Source: Streptomyces sp. SAJ15
GTDB lineage: Bacteria > Actinomycetota > Actinomycetes > Streptomycetales > Streptomycetaceae
Direction of reading: 5' to 3'
Length of the DNA stretch: 64,000 bases
Assembly (NCBI RefSeq): GCF_007595705.1
Contig: NZ_NISY01000012.1
Span: 124,001-188,000, forward strand
Shown here: positions 21,667 to 28,625 of the stretch, piece by piece
Layout: every line of letters starts with the position of its first letter
Position numbering within the stretch: position 1 is the stretch's first letter
Notes under the pieces: model-generated
What the model saw: the letters and a program-made list of their open reading frames with translations, nothing else
What the model was told of the DNA's origin: nothing
Databases searched by the model: none
Made by a program: the position numbers and the translations under genes

Positions 21667-22582
21667 GCTGCTTCTCCTCGTCTGTCATGTGGTTGAGGTC
21701 CCGCGGGGCGGTCCGGGGGCCGACGGCGCGCAGCCGGGGCGGGCCGGGTTGCGGGTCGGGCTCGTCGTCGTAGCAGCCCTTGTTGAGCCAGGTGGCGGGG
21801 AACTTCGTGTACTTGGGGTCCTGGCTGAAGCGCTCGCGGGCGTAGGCCTGCGCGGCGTTGACGATGTGCTTCGGCTCGGCGCCGCGTTTGATGGCGGCGA
21901 TCCACGCCTTCTTCGCTTCCTCGCGGGCGCGCTTCTTCGGGTAGACCGTCCAGAAGGCCCCGAAGGCTTCGAGGTGCAGCTCCCCCTTGGGCTCGTCTGT
22001 CTGAGCCGCAGGCGAAGAAGAGTCTTTATGTAGTTGGTTGTCTGACGGTTGTTGGTGGTTAGGGCGGCGTTCCGTGCGTGACGGACGGACTTTAAGTGCG
22101 TGACGGCTAGGCGTTGCGTCCGTGACATCGGCGGTCACGGACTCTGTGTGCGTGACAGTCACAGCGTTTCCGTGCGTGACAGTCACGGACTCTGCGTGCG
22201 TGACGCCCTTCGAGCGGGACCGACGCTTCCTCTCGGCTGCCGCAGCCCGGAAATCGTCCTCCTCGCGCTCAAGGTCGCTCCAGTCCGTCGCCGGCCGCCG
22301 CAGTTCCATCGCCAGCTTGTAGCGAATGCGACTCTCGACCATGCCGTCCTTCGCAATCAGGCCAGCCCTCTCAAGGCGGCGCAGCGCGCGCTGAACCGTG
22401 GTCCGGTCGTAGCCGGTGCGGTATTGGATGCGGAGCACCGAGGGGTGCGCGTCCGTGCCGGACGGACTGGCGTGCTCGGCCAGCGCCTGAAGGACGTGAC
22501 GGGCAGTGGTGTCCGCCTTGCCCTTCTCAGTGCGAGGCATAGGCGCCTGGTCCATGGCCCAGGCGACGGCTTCGGTGCTCAC
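21650..22582 (-). CDS. Lambda O-like replication initiator with internal iterons
   Basis: A 310-residue protein. The N terminus is a winged helix (KADTTARHVLQALAEHASPS ... YRTGYDRTTVQRALRRLERAG), as in O-type and helix-turn-helix replication proteins. A central low-complexity stretch contains VTHAESV, VTHGNAV and VTHTESV, encoded by repeated DNA at 22074-22204. The C-terminal domain (LEAFGAFWTVYPKKRAREEA ... WIAAIKRGAEP ... TWLNKGCY) is the one seen in many phage initiators and probably contacts the loader or helicase. Placement of repeats inside the gene, followed by AT-richer DNA, mirrors the lambda O/ori layout. Confidence 0.86.
   Translation of the reverse strand: MSTEAVAWAMDQAPMPRTEKGKADTTARHVLQALAEHASPSGTDAHPSVLRIQYRTGYDRTTVQRALRRLERAGLIAKDGMVESRIRYKLAMELRRPATDWSDLEREEDDFRAAAAERKRRSRSKGVTHAESVTVTHGNAVTVTHTESVTADVTDATPSRHALKVRPSRTERRPNHQQPSDNQLHKDSSSPAAQTDEPKGELHLEAFGAFWTVYPKKRAREEAKKAWIAAIKRGAEPKHIVNAAQAYARERFSQDPKYTKFPATWLNKGCYDDEPDPQPGPPRLRAVGPRTAPRDLNHMTDEEKQRALNF
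22026..22060. other. AT-richer tract next to the iterons
   Basis: This 35-bp stretch (starting ttatgtagttggttgtctga) is clearly poorer in GC than its surroundings and lies directly beside iteron 1 inside the initiator gene. In lambda the equivalent AT-rich DNA unwinds first after O binding, so this is the best candidate duplex-unwinding element. Confidence 0.45.
22074..22204. repeat. Six iterons: probable replication origin inside the initiator gene
   Basis: GTGCGTGAC occurs at 22074, 22096, 22148, 22172 and 22196, and GTCCGTGAC at 22118. Steps are 22, 22, 30, 24 and 24 bp, about two helical turns for most. Copies 4 and 5 extend into the perfect dyad GTGACAGTCAC (22152-22162 and 22176-22186), and one inverted GTCACG lies at 22134. 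All are inside the coding sequence of the O-like protein. This is the pattern of iteron-type origins bound by an initiator. Confidence 0.75.
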
Positions 22583-22617
22583 AACGTCTTCTTCCTGGCG
22601 TCTCGGGTGGGGTGACT

Positions 22618-22642
22618 CGAAGCCAGCTAGCGACTGGCTTCG
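22618..22642. promoter_or_regulatory. Hairpin/operator-like dyad before the replication genes
   Basis: CGAAGCCAG (22618-22626) and CTGGCTTCG (22634-22642) form a perfect 9-bp inverted repeat with a 7-base loop. It lies in one of the few real gaps of the leftward operon, 36 bases upstream of the initiator start. The left half, agccagctagcga, resembles operator copy 4 in the switch region (gccagctagggcc at 33784). It may be a repressor site controlling a replication promoter, or an attenuator. Confidence 0.42.
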
Positions 22643-22701
22643 CGGTCCAGCCGCGGCTTGTGCTGCTGGTCAGGGCCGGTTGCGCGGCCGACAGCCCGCT
22701 G

Positions 22702-22824
22702 TCACGCGGCAGCGGCGAAGTCGGGGCCGCGGTCTTGGTGGGTGTGGACGACGGCTCGGAGCCGGTCCCCGATCCAGGCACCGACCTGGGGAGCGAGCAG
22801 GCGGCGCGGTCGACGGTTCGTCAT
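22702..22824 (-). CDS. Very small basic protein
   Basis: A 40-residue protein (MTNRRPRRLLAPQVGAWIGD, ending RGPDFAAAA) with an excellent GGAGG ribosome site. Its ATG overlaps the HNH gene's stop by four bases. It resembles a tiny single-domain binding peptide, Arg-rich at the start. Function unknown. Confidence 0.5.
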   Translation of the reverse strand: MTNRRPRRLLAPQVGAWIGDRLRAVVHTHQDRGPDFAAAA

Positions 22825-23261
22825 TTGTGCCTCCTGTTTGCACACGCCTTCGAGCAGAAGCGGGCCTTGCCGACCTGACCGCGATGTATCTGCTTCTCCT
22901 GGCCGCACTTCTCGCAGTTGATGAAGTACGGGCCGCCGTTGCGGGCTGCGGCGCGAGCCGAGATCAGCTCGTTGCGGCACTCCCACGAGCACGTCTGCTG
23001 GCGCTGCCGTTTGGTCGGGTGCGGCGTGTACTCGGTCTCGCAGATGACGCAGGTATTGACCCGAGCGTGCTTGTCGTTGTGGTGGCGGGAGTGCTCTTCG
23101 TGCGTCATCAGCTGGAGGTTCTCCAGCCGGTTGTCGTGCTTGTCGTGGTTGATGTGGTGCACGACGTACCCGACGGGCACAGGCCCGTTGGCCTGCTCCC
23201 ACACCCACTTGTGCTCGCTGTGAGTGGCGCCTTGGCGCTTGACGGTCTTGTAGCGCTTCAC
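22821..23261 (-). CDS. HNH endonuclease with zinc motifs
   Basis: A 146-residue protein from a GTG. Residues 16-60 contain the HNH_3-type core: HKWVWEQANGPVPVGYVVHH, IN, HDKHDNRLENLQLMTHEEH. The C-terminal part has paired cysteine motifs (CVICETEY and SWEC, then CEKCGQE and CSKAC) typical of HNH proteins with zinc fingers. It would nick or cut DNA using a His-Asn-His metal site. Lying between the C5 methyltransferase and the origin region, it may be a homing-type nuclease or serve DNA processing. Confidence 0.85.
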   Translation of the reverse strand: MKRYKTVKRQGATHSEHKWVWEQANGPVPVGYVVHHINHDKHDNRLENLQLMTHEEHSRHHNDKHARVNTCVICETEYTPHPTKRQRQQTCSWECRNELISARAAARNGGPYFINCEKCGQEKQIHRGQVGKARFCSKACANRRHK

Positions 23262-24607
23262 GCGGCCACCCCCGCCCGGTCAGCGAGGAGCCGGATCGCG
23301 GCGACGGCCTGCTGGGGGACGACGCCGTTGCCGAGGGCCTTGAGCTGCTGAGTGCGGGTGAGGCCCGGGACGTCGGTGACGTGGCCGGCGGGCAGGCCCA
23401 TCATCCACTCGACAAATGCGGGGCTCAGTCGGCGTCGATCGTCAGTTGCCCGGGGGGCACATCGGCCGGTGACCCCTTCCCACCGCGCGACCGCCGGGGC
23501 GTACTGCCCCCACTCCATGACGGAGGCGCCTCGTCCAGGCTCGTCAGTTCCCTCGGTACCTCGCCGTTCGCCAACTCGACTGCTTGTTCCAGGCTCGGCG
23601 ACGAGCTGGAGTTCAGGACCGCCGACCGGCCCGTCCGGGCGGCTGCGACCCTGGGCGTCGGGAGTAGCTGCACGACGGCGGAAGGCAGCGCCAGGTCGCC
23701 CTTGCTGCCGCGCTGGTTCGGGCCGCCCTTCTCCCCGTCCGATGCTCTCGGCGTGGGCAGCAGGGATACGGCCGTCCTCAGGTCCGGGCCTCCCTCCCCG
23801 TGTGCTCCCGCCCCGTTCGTGTCCGAGGTCCGAGGCGTCGGCAACAGCTTCACGGCGATCGCGAGCGGAGTTCCCTGCCCGTTGCCATTGATGCCCTTGG
23901 CCAGGTTGCGCTGTCGCCGCGCTTCCCAGGACTCCAGACTCTCCCCGTCGTTCGGGTTGCTGGCCGCTGGCGTCGGCAATGTCTGCACTACGTTCGGTAG
24001 TCCGTCCTCGTACCCACGCCCCCGAGAGTCCCGGGCCCGGGGTGTCGGGAGCTGTTGCGAGGACGATGAGCCGGCGCCGCTGGTGGGGAGCGCCGACCTC
24101 GTCCGCGCGTACAACATCCCACTCAACATCGAACCCGAGGTCGGCAAGGTCGCAGAGGACAGTGTCGAAGCCGAGTCGAAGGTGATTCGCGACGTTCTCA
24201 AAGACCGCGATTCGGGGTCGAAGAACCCCAAGGGCACGGGCAATGAAGGGCCAGAGGTGCCGGTCATCATCGGTACCTTTCAGGTCGCCGGCGAGGGAGA
24301 AGGGCTGGCACGGGTAGCCGCCGATGAAGATGTCGACAGGTTCGACCTGCCGCCAGTCGAGGGTCGTGATGTCGCCGAGGTTGGGCACGCCGGGCATCCG
24401 GTGGGCGATGATCCGGCAGGCGCCTGGGTCAACGTCGGCCGCCCAGGCGAGTTGTCCGCCGAACACCTGCTGCACGGCCTCATCGAGGCCGCCGTAGCCA
24501 GTGCACACGGAGCCGATGACCAGGTCGTCGTGGCGGAATCGACGGCGCCTGGTGGCCGGCCGGTGTGTGGCGGCCCGGCTCTTGTTCTTGGACGCACGGT
24601 TGGTCAT
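23258..24607 (-). CDS. C5-cytosine DNA methyltransferase (Dcm-like)
   Basis: A 449-residue enzyme. Motif I is SVCTGYGGLDEA (33-44), the catalytic loop GGYPCQPFSLAG has Cys100, motif VI is FENV (136-139), motif VIII is HQRRRLIVLA, and the C terminus has LKALGNGVVPQQA (motif X). The long middle, about residues 185-370, would be the target-recognition region and reads as ADASG/VADASD/HAESIGRG repeats. Over almost the same bases (23425-24270) another frame of this strand is open for 281 codons and reads as LLPTPRxSDG-type repeats known from phage methyltransferases. A compensated frameshift or overprinting is possible. Confidence 0.88.
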   Translation of the reverse strand: MTNRASKNKSRAATHRPATRRRRFRHDDLVIGSVCTGYGGLDEAVQQVFGGQLAWAADVDPGACRIIAHRMPGVPNLGDITTLDWRQVEPVDIFIGGYPCQPFSLAGDLKGTDDDRHLWPFIARALGVLRPRIAVFENVANHLRLGFDTVLCDLADLGFDVEWDVVRADEVGAPHQRRRLIVLATAPDTPGPGLSGAWVRGRTTERSADIADASGQQPERRGESGVLGSAATAQPGQGHQWQRAGNSARDRREAVADASDLGHERGGSTRGGRPGPEDGRIPAAHAESIGRGEGRPEPARQQGRPGAAFRRRAATPDAQGRSRPDGPVGGPELQLVAEPGTSSRVGERRGTEGTDEPGRGASVMEWGQYAPAVARWEGVTGRCAPRATDDRRRLSPAFVEWMMGLPAGHVTDVPGLTRTQQLKALGNGVVPQQAVAAIRLLADRAGVAA

Positions 24608-24864
24608 GCCGCCTCCCTCCTCTGCTTGGACATCGCCCAGCGTTCGCGGGCTGTCTTGCCGCCGCGGACGCCGTTCCTGTGCGACGACACTTTGTTGCCT
24701 TCCTCGGCGAGGGCAGCGGCGAGGCATTGGCGGCGCACCGGGCAGCCGCCGCAGATCGCCTTGGCTTCCCTGACAGCCGACCCGTGGTTGGCTTCTGTGG
24801 TGAACAGATCGGGGTCGATCTCGCGGCAGCGGGCGCTGATCTCCCAGCCAGGGACGGGGATCAC
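24604..24864 (-). CDS. WhiB-family iron-sulfur regulator
   Basis: An 86-residue Wbl protein from a GTG. Four cysteines (13, 38, 41, 47; pattern C-x24-C-x2-C-x5-C) would hold a [4Fe-4S] cluster. The turn after them reads GVRGGKTARER, where most Wbl proteins have GVWGG; the Trp is replaced by Arg. Wbl proteins bind the housekeeping sigma factor in actinobacteria, and phage-encoded copies are known to interfere with host WhiB control. It sits in the early operon between the C5 methyltransferase and a multi-HTH protein, with GTGA overlaps. Confidence 0.92.
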   Translation of the reverse strand: MIPVPGWEISARCREIDPDLFTTEANHGSAVREAKAICGGCPVRRQCLAAALAEEGNKVSSHRNGVRGGKTARERWAMSKQRREAA

Positions 24865-25682
24865 GCTGCCTCCCCGTACTTGCGCCAGCCGGGGCCGCGG
24901 TCTCCTGCGAGCTGGCCGCGGACGTAGGACTCGGACCGGCCAACCCGACGGGCGATCTCGCCACTGCTCACGCCGAACGCGGCAAGGTGGTGAATCTCGG
25001 CGCTGGCTGCGGCTGCAGCCTCAGCACGTCCCCCTTCCCGAGCGGCGGGCCCCGGTTCGGGCAGGGCTGCGGGATCGTCGATGGTGTCGGTGTCCCAGGC
25101 GAGGGGGCCGTGCCAGCCCTGCCGGGCTGCATGATTGCGGGACCGTACCGAGGAGCCGGGTACCAGCACCCACTGCCGGTAGACGCGAGCGACCGACTCA
25201 GCGGTGGTCACGCAGACCCGCGGGTACGCGCCGTGAGCGAGGTGACTCAGTGCGTTCGGATGGAAGCCGATCCTCACGGCGATGCTGGCCATGGAGTGGC
25301 CCATGACGACGAGGGCGCGGAGACGGCGGACGGTTCCAGTTGCGTCGGTGTACCGGGGCGGCGGGGGCGGCCCGACGGGGAGCCCGAGGACGCGGCGCTC
25401 AGTGGCGGGGCTTACCTCGGTGACCTTGCCGCTTGCGATGCCGCTGATGCCGCGAGCGGAGCATCCAGTTGCGTCTGCGATCTGCGACCGAAGCCAGCCG
25501 GCCTCAAGGAGACCGCGGATGCGGTCCAGGGTGGGCCCAGCGGGCACGCGGCGCTTCTGTCCGCGTTCGCGGTCGAGCCGGTAGCGGCTCATGTAGCGGT
25601 AGTGAGCGTCAAGGCATTCGGGGCGGCGGCAGCCGCGGAGGTAGCAACGGCGTTCGCCGTGCTGGGGCGGTGTGCGGGTCAC
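24861..25682 (-). CDS. Cysteine-cluster/multi-HTH DNA-binding protein
   Basis: A 273-residue protein from a GTG. The N terminus has HGERRCYLRGCRRPECLDAH, a compact Cys/His cluster likely to bind zinc. Three helix-turn-helix-like units follow (LRSQIADATGCSARGISGIA, HSMASIAVRIGFHPNALSHL and VSSGEIARRVGRSESYVRG). The layout matches the rightward 9002-9829 protein. Coupled tightly to the WhiB gene, it is a good candidate for an early or middle transcription regulator. Confidence 0.78.
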   Translation of the reverse strand: MTRTPPQHGERRCYLRGCRRPECLDAHYRYMSRYRLDRERGQKRRVPAGPTLDRIRGLLEAGWLRSQIADATGCSARGISGIASGKVTEVSPATERRVLGLPVGPPPPPRYTDATGTVRRLRALVVMGHSMASIAVRIGFHPNALSHLAHGAYPRVCVTTAESVARVYRQWVLVPGSSVRSRNHAARQGWHGPLAWDTDTIDDPAALPEPGPAAREGGRAEAAAAASAEIHHLAAFGVSSGEIARRVGRSESYVRGQLAGDRGPGWRKYGEAA

Positions 25683-25801
25683 CTTTCTTTTTCCTTCCTG
25701 GCGTTCTCGATGACGGTGAGGTGCTGGCGGGCCCAGTCGGGGTGGGGCTGGGGTTGGAGGAAGTCGTGCTCGGGGAGGCGCTCAGCCGGGGCGGCGTCCA
25801 T
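25679..25801 (-). CDS. Very small hypothetical protein
   Basis: A 40-residue protein (MDAAPAERLPEHDFLQPQPH, then PDWARQHLTVIENARKEKER). Its ATG and stop both overlap neighbouring genes, which supports real translation. It has a single likely helix at the C terminus. Function unknown. Confidence 0.5.
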   Translation of the reverse strand: MDAAPAERLPEHDFLQPQPHPDWARQHLTVIENARKEKER

Positions 25802-26169
25802 CAGGCGGCCCGCTCCCTGGTCTGGGGCCGGCGTGCGGCGGCGATGGCGCGGCCCTTGTCGGTGATCTGCCAGACCGCTATTCGATGGCCGTGGGTGGGG
25901 CCGCTGGTGGAGGGCACCATCTGGCCGGTGTGGCGGATGATCCCGCCGGTGCGGAGGCTGTTGATAGCGGCGCCGAGGAAGCCGTGGCCCATCTCGGGAA
26001 GGACGTCGCGCAGGCAGTTGGCGCTGAAGGTGTCATTTACGAGGCCGTAGGCGAACACAGCCTGCTCGACCAGGAAGCGGTCCCAGGTGGACTGCTTGAC
26101 GATGTCGTCGAGGAGAACGTCCTTCTCTGCTGTTGCGAGGCGCTCGGCTGGGGTGAGGCTTCGGGTCAT
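25801..26169 (-). CDS. Winged-helix-like phage protein
   Basis: A 122-residue protein. The central part reads FSANCLRDVLPEMGHGFLGAAIN, SLRTGGIIRHTGQMVPS, HRIAVWQITDKGRAIA, which has the helix-helix-wing layout of a winged helix. The C-terminal helix is basic. It probably binds DNA or acts as a small regulator. It lies between the HNH-HTH gene and a 40-residue gene with overlaps on both sides. Confidence 0.68.
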   Translation of the reverse strand: MTRSLTPAERLATAEKDVLLDDIVKQSTWDRFLVEQAVFAYGLVNDTFSANCLRDVLPEMGHGFLGAAINSLRTGGIIRHTGQMVPSTSGPTHGHRIAVWQITDKGRAIAAARRPQTRERAA

Positions 26170-26885
26170 TGGGGGATCTCCTTGGACTGGGTGCGGCAGC
26201 AGCGGAAAGCAGCGGTCTTCGTGATGCCAAGTCGGTCGGCTACCTGTTGGAGACTCAGGCCCTGGTCGCGCAGCCTGCGGGCCCTGGCGACGACGTCCGG
26301 GTTGTTCCGCGCAAAGTGGTTCCTGTGCGGGTGGCCCTTCCGTGCGCCAGGAACAGGTGGCTCGCTCACGTGGGGCCAGCCCGCACCTCTGATGGCTCGG
26401 TGGGCAGTGCTGCGGGCTATCCCGAGCTCGGCTGCGAGCGATCGGATAGACCGGCCACCCCGAGCCGCCCGGCGCATTTCTGCGACGGTTTCGTCGTCGA
26501 GCACGGCGTTCGGTCGCTCTGTTCCGGTGGGCCAGGTCTTTGAGCCGCGACGGTTGCGCTCGTAGGTGTCACGGACGTTCTGCGACACGGAGCCGAGCTC
26601 CAGGTGATCCGGGCGTACACAGGGAGGCGTGTCGCAGCGGTGGCGAATCACCATCCCCTTAGGGCACGGCTCCTCGTTGGCGAGATGCCAGGAGAATCGG
26701 TGAGCTAGGAGGCGCCGCCTCTGGTGCATGAACTGTCCGTACTCTCCTGACTTGCCCCCGGTCCAAATCCAGCAGCCGGGCCCCCGCTGGACCCTCGCCC
26801 AGAAGCGGGTCACAGTGCCTGGGTCTTCGATTCCGTGGAGTAGCGCGGCATCGGTCCCGGAGGAGTCGACGGGATGGCGTGTCAT
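26166..26885 (-). CDS. HNH endonuclease with two C-terminal HTH motifs
   Basis: A 239-residue protein. Residues about 20-110 show an HNH_3-type nuclease: GCWIWTGGKSGEYGQF, LAHRFSWHLANEEPCPKGMV, IRHRCDTPPCVRPDHLELGS. Two helix-turn-helix motifs follow (RSIRSLAAELGIARSTAHRA and LSLQQVADRLGITKTAAFRC), which would aim the nuclease at specific DNA. This arrangement is typical of phage-borne homing endonucleases. It overlaps the Sak4-like gene by four bases. Confidence 0.87.
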   Translation of the reverse strand: MTRHPVDSSGTDAALLHGIEDPGTVTRFWARVQRGPGCWIWTGGKSGEYGQFMHQRRRLLAHRFSWHLANEEPCPKGMVIRHRCDTPPCVRPDHLELGSVSQNVRDTYERNRRGSKTWPTGTERPNAVLDDETVAEMRRAARGGRSIRSLAAELGIARSTAHRAIRGAGWPHVSEPPVPGARKGHPHRNHFARNNPDVVARARRLRDQGLSLQQVADRLGITKTAAFRCCRTQSKEIPQ

Positions 26886-27676
26886 TGGGCACCGCCCTCG
26901 AATTGCTGGGTGGCGCGTGCGCTGCCCTCTCCGCTGTTGAGCCAGTCCAGGAGGGGCTGGGCGATGTCGCGGGCCCCGTTGGGCCGGTCGATGGCCTTGC
27001 GGTGGAGCGCCGGGCAGCGGGACTTGAGGACTTCCAGCCGGTTGTCGAGGTCCATCGCGACGGCAACGTCGAACTCGTACTCGATGCTCTTGCGCTGCTC
27101 CGGCCTCATGCCGACTCGATGCGGCTTGCCGTTCTCCAGCACCCACTCCGTGTAGGAGCGCATCGAGCAGACGACGTGACCGGGGTAGTCGAGGATCGCG
27201 GCGACCATGTCGTTCTGCAGCGGGGTGCCGTCCTTCCAGCCGGCGAACTTGTTCCCGCCGTACCGGCTGCTGGCCCTCTCGACCTGGTCGAGGGTGCCGT
27301 CGGTGCCCTTCCAGAAGTGGGAGAGGCTGTCGACGAACACAGTCGGGTAGCTGGCCTGCGCGGCGGCGTCGAGGACGCGGATCAGGTCGCGGGGGTCGTA
27401 GCGGTCCATGGGGCAGATGTCGAACTGGATGCCGCGGTGCCCGGCGTAGAGGCTGGCGGCGCCCCGCTCGGTGTCGATGACGGCGAACTTGCTGCCCTTG
27501 GACAGGCCGTGGGCGATGCTGAGCCCGGTCCAGGTCTTGCCGGAGCCCGACATGCCCTGGATGGACAGGCGAGCTTTCCGACCGCTCTTGCTGGCGGGCC
27601 GGAAGGCGAAGGTGCCGACGGTGGCCGCCTCGGGCTGCTGCTGGCGGGTGCGGACGGGCGGGGGGAGCTGGGTCAC
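26882..27676 (-). CDS. Sak4-like RecA-fold annealing ATPase
   Basis: A 264-residue protein from a GTG at 27674-27676; a longer open frame upstream reads the exonuclease out of frame and is ignored. Walker A GMSGSGKT is at 41-48, followed by FAVIDTERGAASLYAG and the Walker B-like PTVFVDSLSHFW. The C-terminal part (VVCSMRSYTEWVLENG ... KSIEYEFDVAVAMD) fits phage AAA ATPases of the Sak4 recombinase group. With the exonuclease encoded just upstream it forms a two-component phage recombination system like RecE/RecT. Confidence 0.83.
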   Translation of the reverse strand: MTQLPPPVRTRQQQPEAATVGTFAFRPASKSGRKARLSIQGMSGSGKTWTGLSIAHGLSKGSKFAVIDTERGAASLYAGHRGIQFDICPMDRYDPRDLIRVLDAAAQASYPTVFVDSLSHFWKGTDGTLDQVERASSRYGGNKFAGWKDGTPLQNDMVAAILDYPGHVVCSMRSYTEWVLENGKPHRVGMRPEQRKSIEYEFDVAVAMDLDNRLEVLKSRCPALHRKAIDRPNGARDIAQPLLDWLNSGEGSARATQQFEGGAQ

Positions 27677-27684
27677 GGGTTCTC

Positions 27685-28512
27685 CTAGGCGTACTGGCGC
27701 TCGACGTAGGCGGGGAGCGGAATGAGAGCGGTGCCTTCGACGTAGGCGGGCCAGTGGCCGGTGGCGCGGCAGGTGGCGTACAGGTGGAGGGCGCCGGCGT
27801 TCATCTGCCGGCCGACCTCGCGGGCGAAGGCGTCGATCTCGGCGACGGTCACCAGGTAGGGCGGGTTCTTCTCCTGGAAGATGAACTTGAAGGCCGCGCC
27901 CGGCGGCAGCAGGCCGAGTTCGACGGCGCCGTCCCGGTAGAACTCGGCCTGCTGGTGGTAGCCGTACTCGTGGACGGCCTTCTCCAGGTGCTGGGGGTCC
28001 ACCGACCGGGAGGTCTTGTAGTCGACGATGGCGTCCGGTCGGAGCCAGTCGATACGGACCCGGCGCCACACGTCGCCGTCGGGCCAGAACAGGGACTGTT
28101 CGGCGAGCCCGCTGCCGGGAGCCAGGAGGTCGGAGGCCTCGGGGTTGGCGGCGAGGGCCTCGGCCATGTCGTTGATGCGCTGGTAGTCGGCGGGCTTGAG
28201 CGGCACCCCGCCGGCCTCCCTTATGGCTGCGACCTTGGCCTTGGTTTCGTTGGTGTCCCAGCGGTCGGCGTCGACGACGACGAGTTCGGGTCCGTTGCCG
28301 AGGACGACGGTGTGGGCTGCGGTGCCGAATTCCAGGGCCGCGGTGTGCGGCTCGGGGTTGTCGAGCCAGTGCTTGAACCTGGCGGGGCATTCGGTGGCGA
28401 GTTTGCGGGCGCCGGTGGAGGAGAGGCTGCCGCCAGGGATGGGGTCGGAGTGGTAGAGCTCGGCGGGGATGTCGTACATGCCGGGCTCGACGCCGGTGGC
28501 CTCGGTGGTCAC
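27685..28512 (-). CDS. PD-(D/E)XK exonuclease, RecE/YqaJ-like
   Basis: A 275-residue protein from a GTG overlapping the small zinc gene. It opens GMYDIPAELYHSDPIPGGSL with STGARKLATECPARFKHWLD, typical of phage PD-(D/E)XK exonucleases. Asp155 (RIDWLRPD) and Asp164-Tyr-Lys166 (IVDYKTSR) give the metal and catalytic residues. A QQAEFYRDG helix follows, as in RecB-like nucleases. It would resect double-stranded ends to make single strands for the Sak4-like protein. Confidence 0.88.
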   Translation of the reverse strand: MTTEATGVEPGMYDIPAELYHSDPIPGGSLSSTGARKLATECPARFKHWLDNPEPHTAALEFGTAAHTVVLGNGPELVVVDADRWDTNETKAKVAAIREAGGVPLKPADYQRINDMAEALAANPEASDLLAPGSGLAEQSLFWPDGDVWRRVRIDWLRPDAIVDYKTSRSVDPQHLEKAVHEYGYHQQAEFYRDGAVELGLLPPGAAFKFIFQEKNPPYLVTVAEIDAFAREVGRQMNAGALHLYATCRATGHWPAYVEGTALIPLPAYVERQYA

Positions 28513-28625
28513 TGTCCACCGCCCGCGGTCTCTCGCCCGATGCAGCCTTCGCATCGGTAGGTGCCGTCGTCCAGCTGCTCGAAGGGCCCGTCGGTGTCGC
28601 CACAGCGGCAGGTGATGACAGTCAC
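28509..28625 (-). CDS. Tiny zinc-ribbon protein
   Basis: A 38-residue protein from a GTG. CRCGDTDG near residue 6 and CEGC at 25-28 form a minimal four-cysteine zinc site. It is tied to its neighbours by GTGA overlaps at both ends, between an unknown gene and the exonuclease gene. It may be a cofactor for the recombination genes. Confidence 0.6.
   Translation of the reverse strand: MTVITCRCGDTDGPFEQLDDGTYRCEGCIGRETAGGGQ

Noticed and set aside
22074..22204. CRISPR array
   Set aside because: The repeats are only 9 bp with variable steps inside a coding region and no cas genes are present; iterons fit better.
22821..24607. Restriction-modification system (C5 methyltransferase plus HNH)
   Set aside because: Adjacency alone is weak; the HNH protein looks like the phage homing type and no recognition domain links the two. 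Left as separate genes.
27677..28603. Long N-terminal extension of the Sak4-like frame
   Set aside because: It reads the exonuclease gene out of frame and is Arg/Pro-rich; the GTG at 27676 gives a normal family start.
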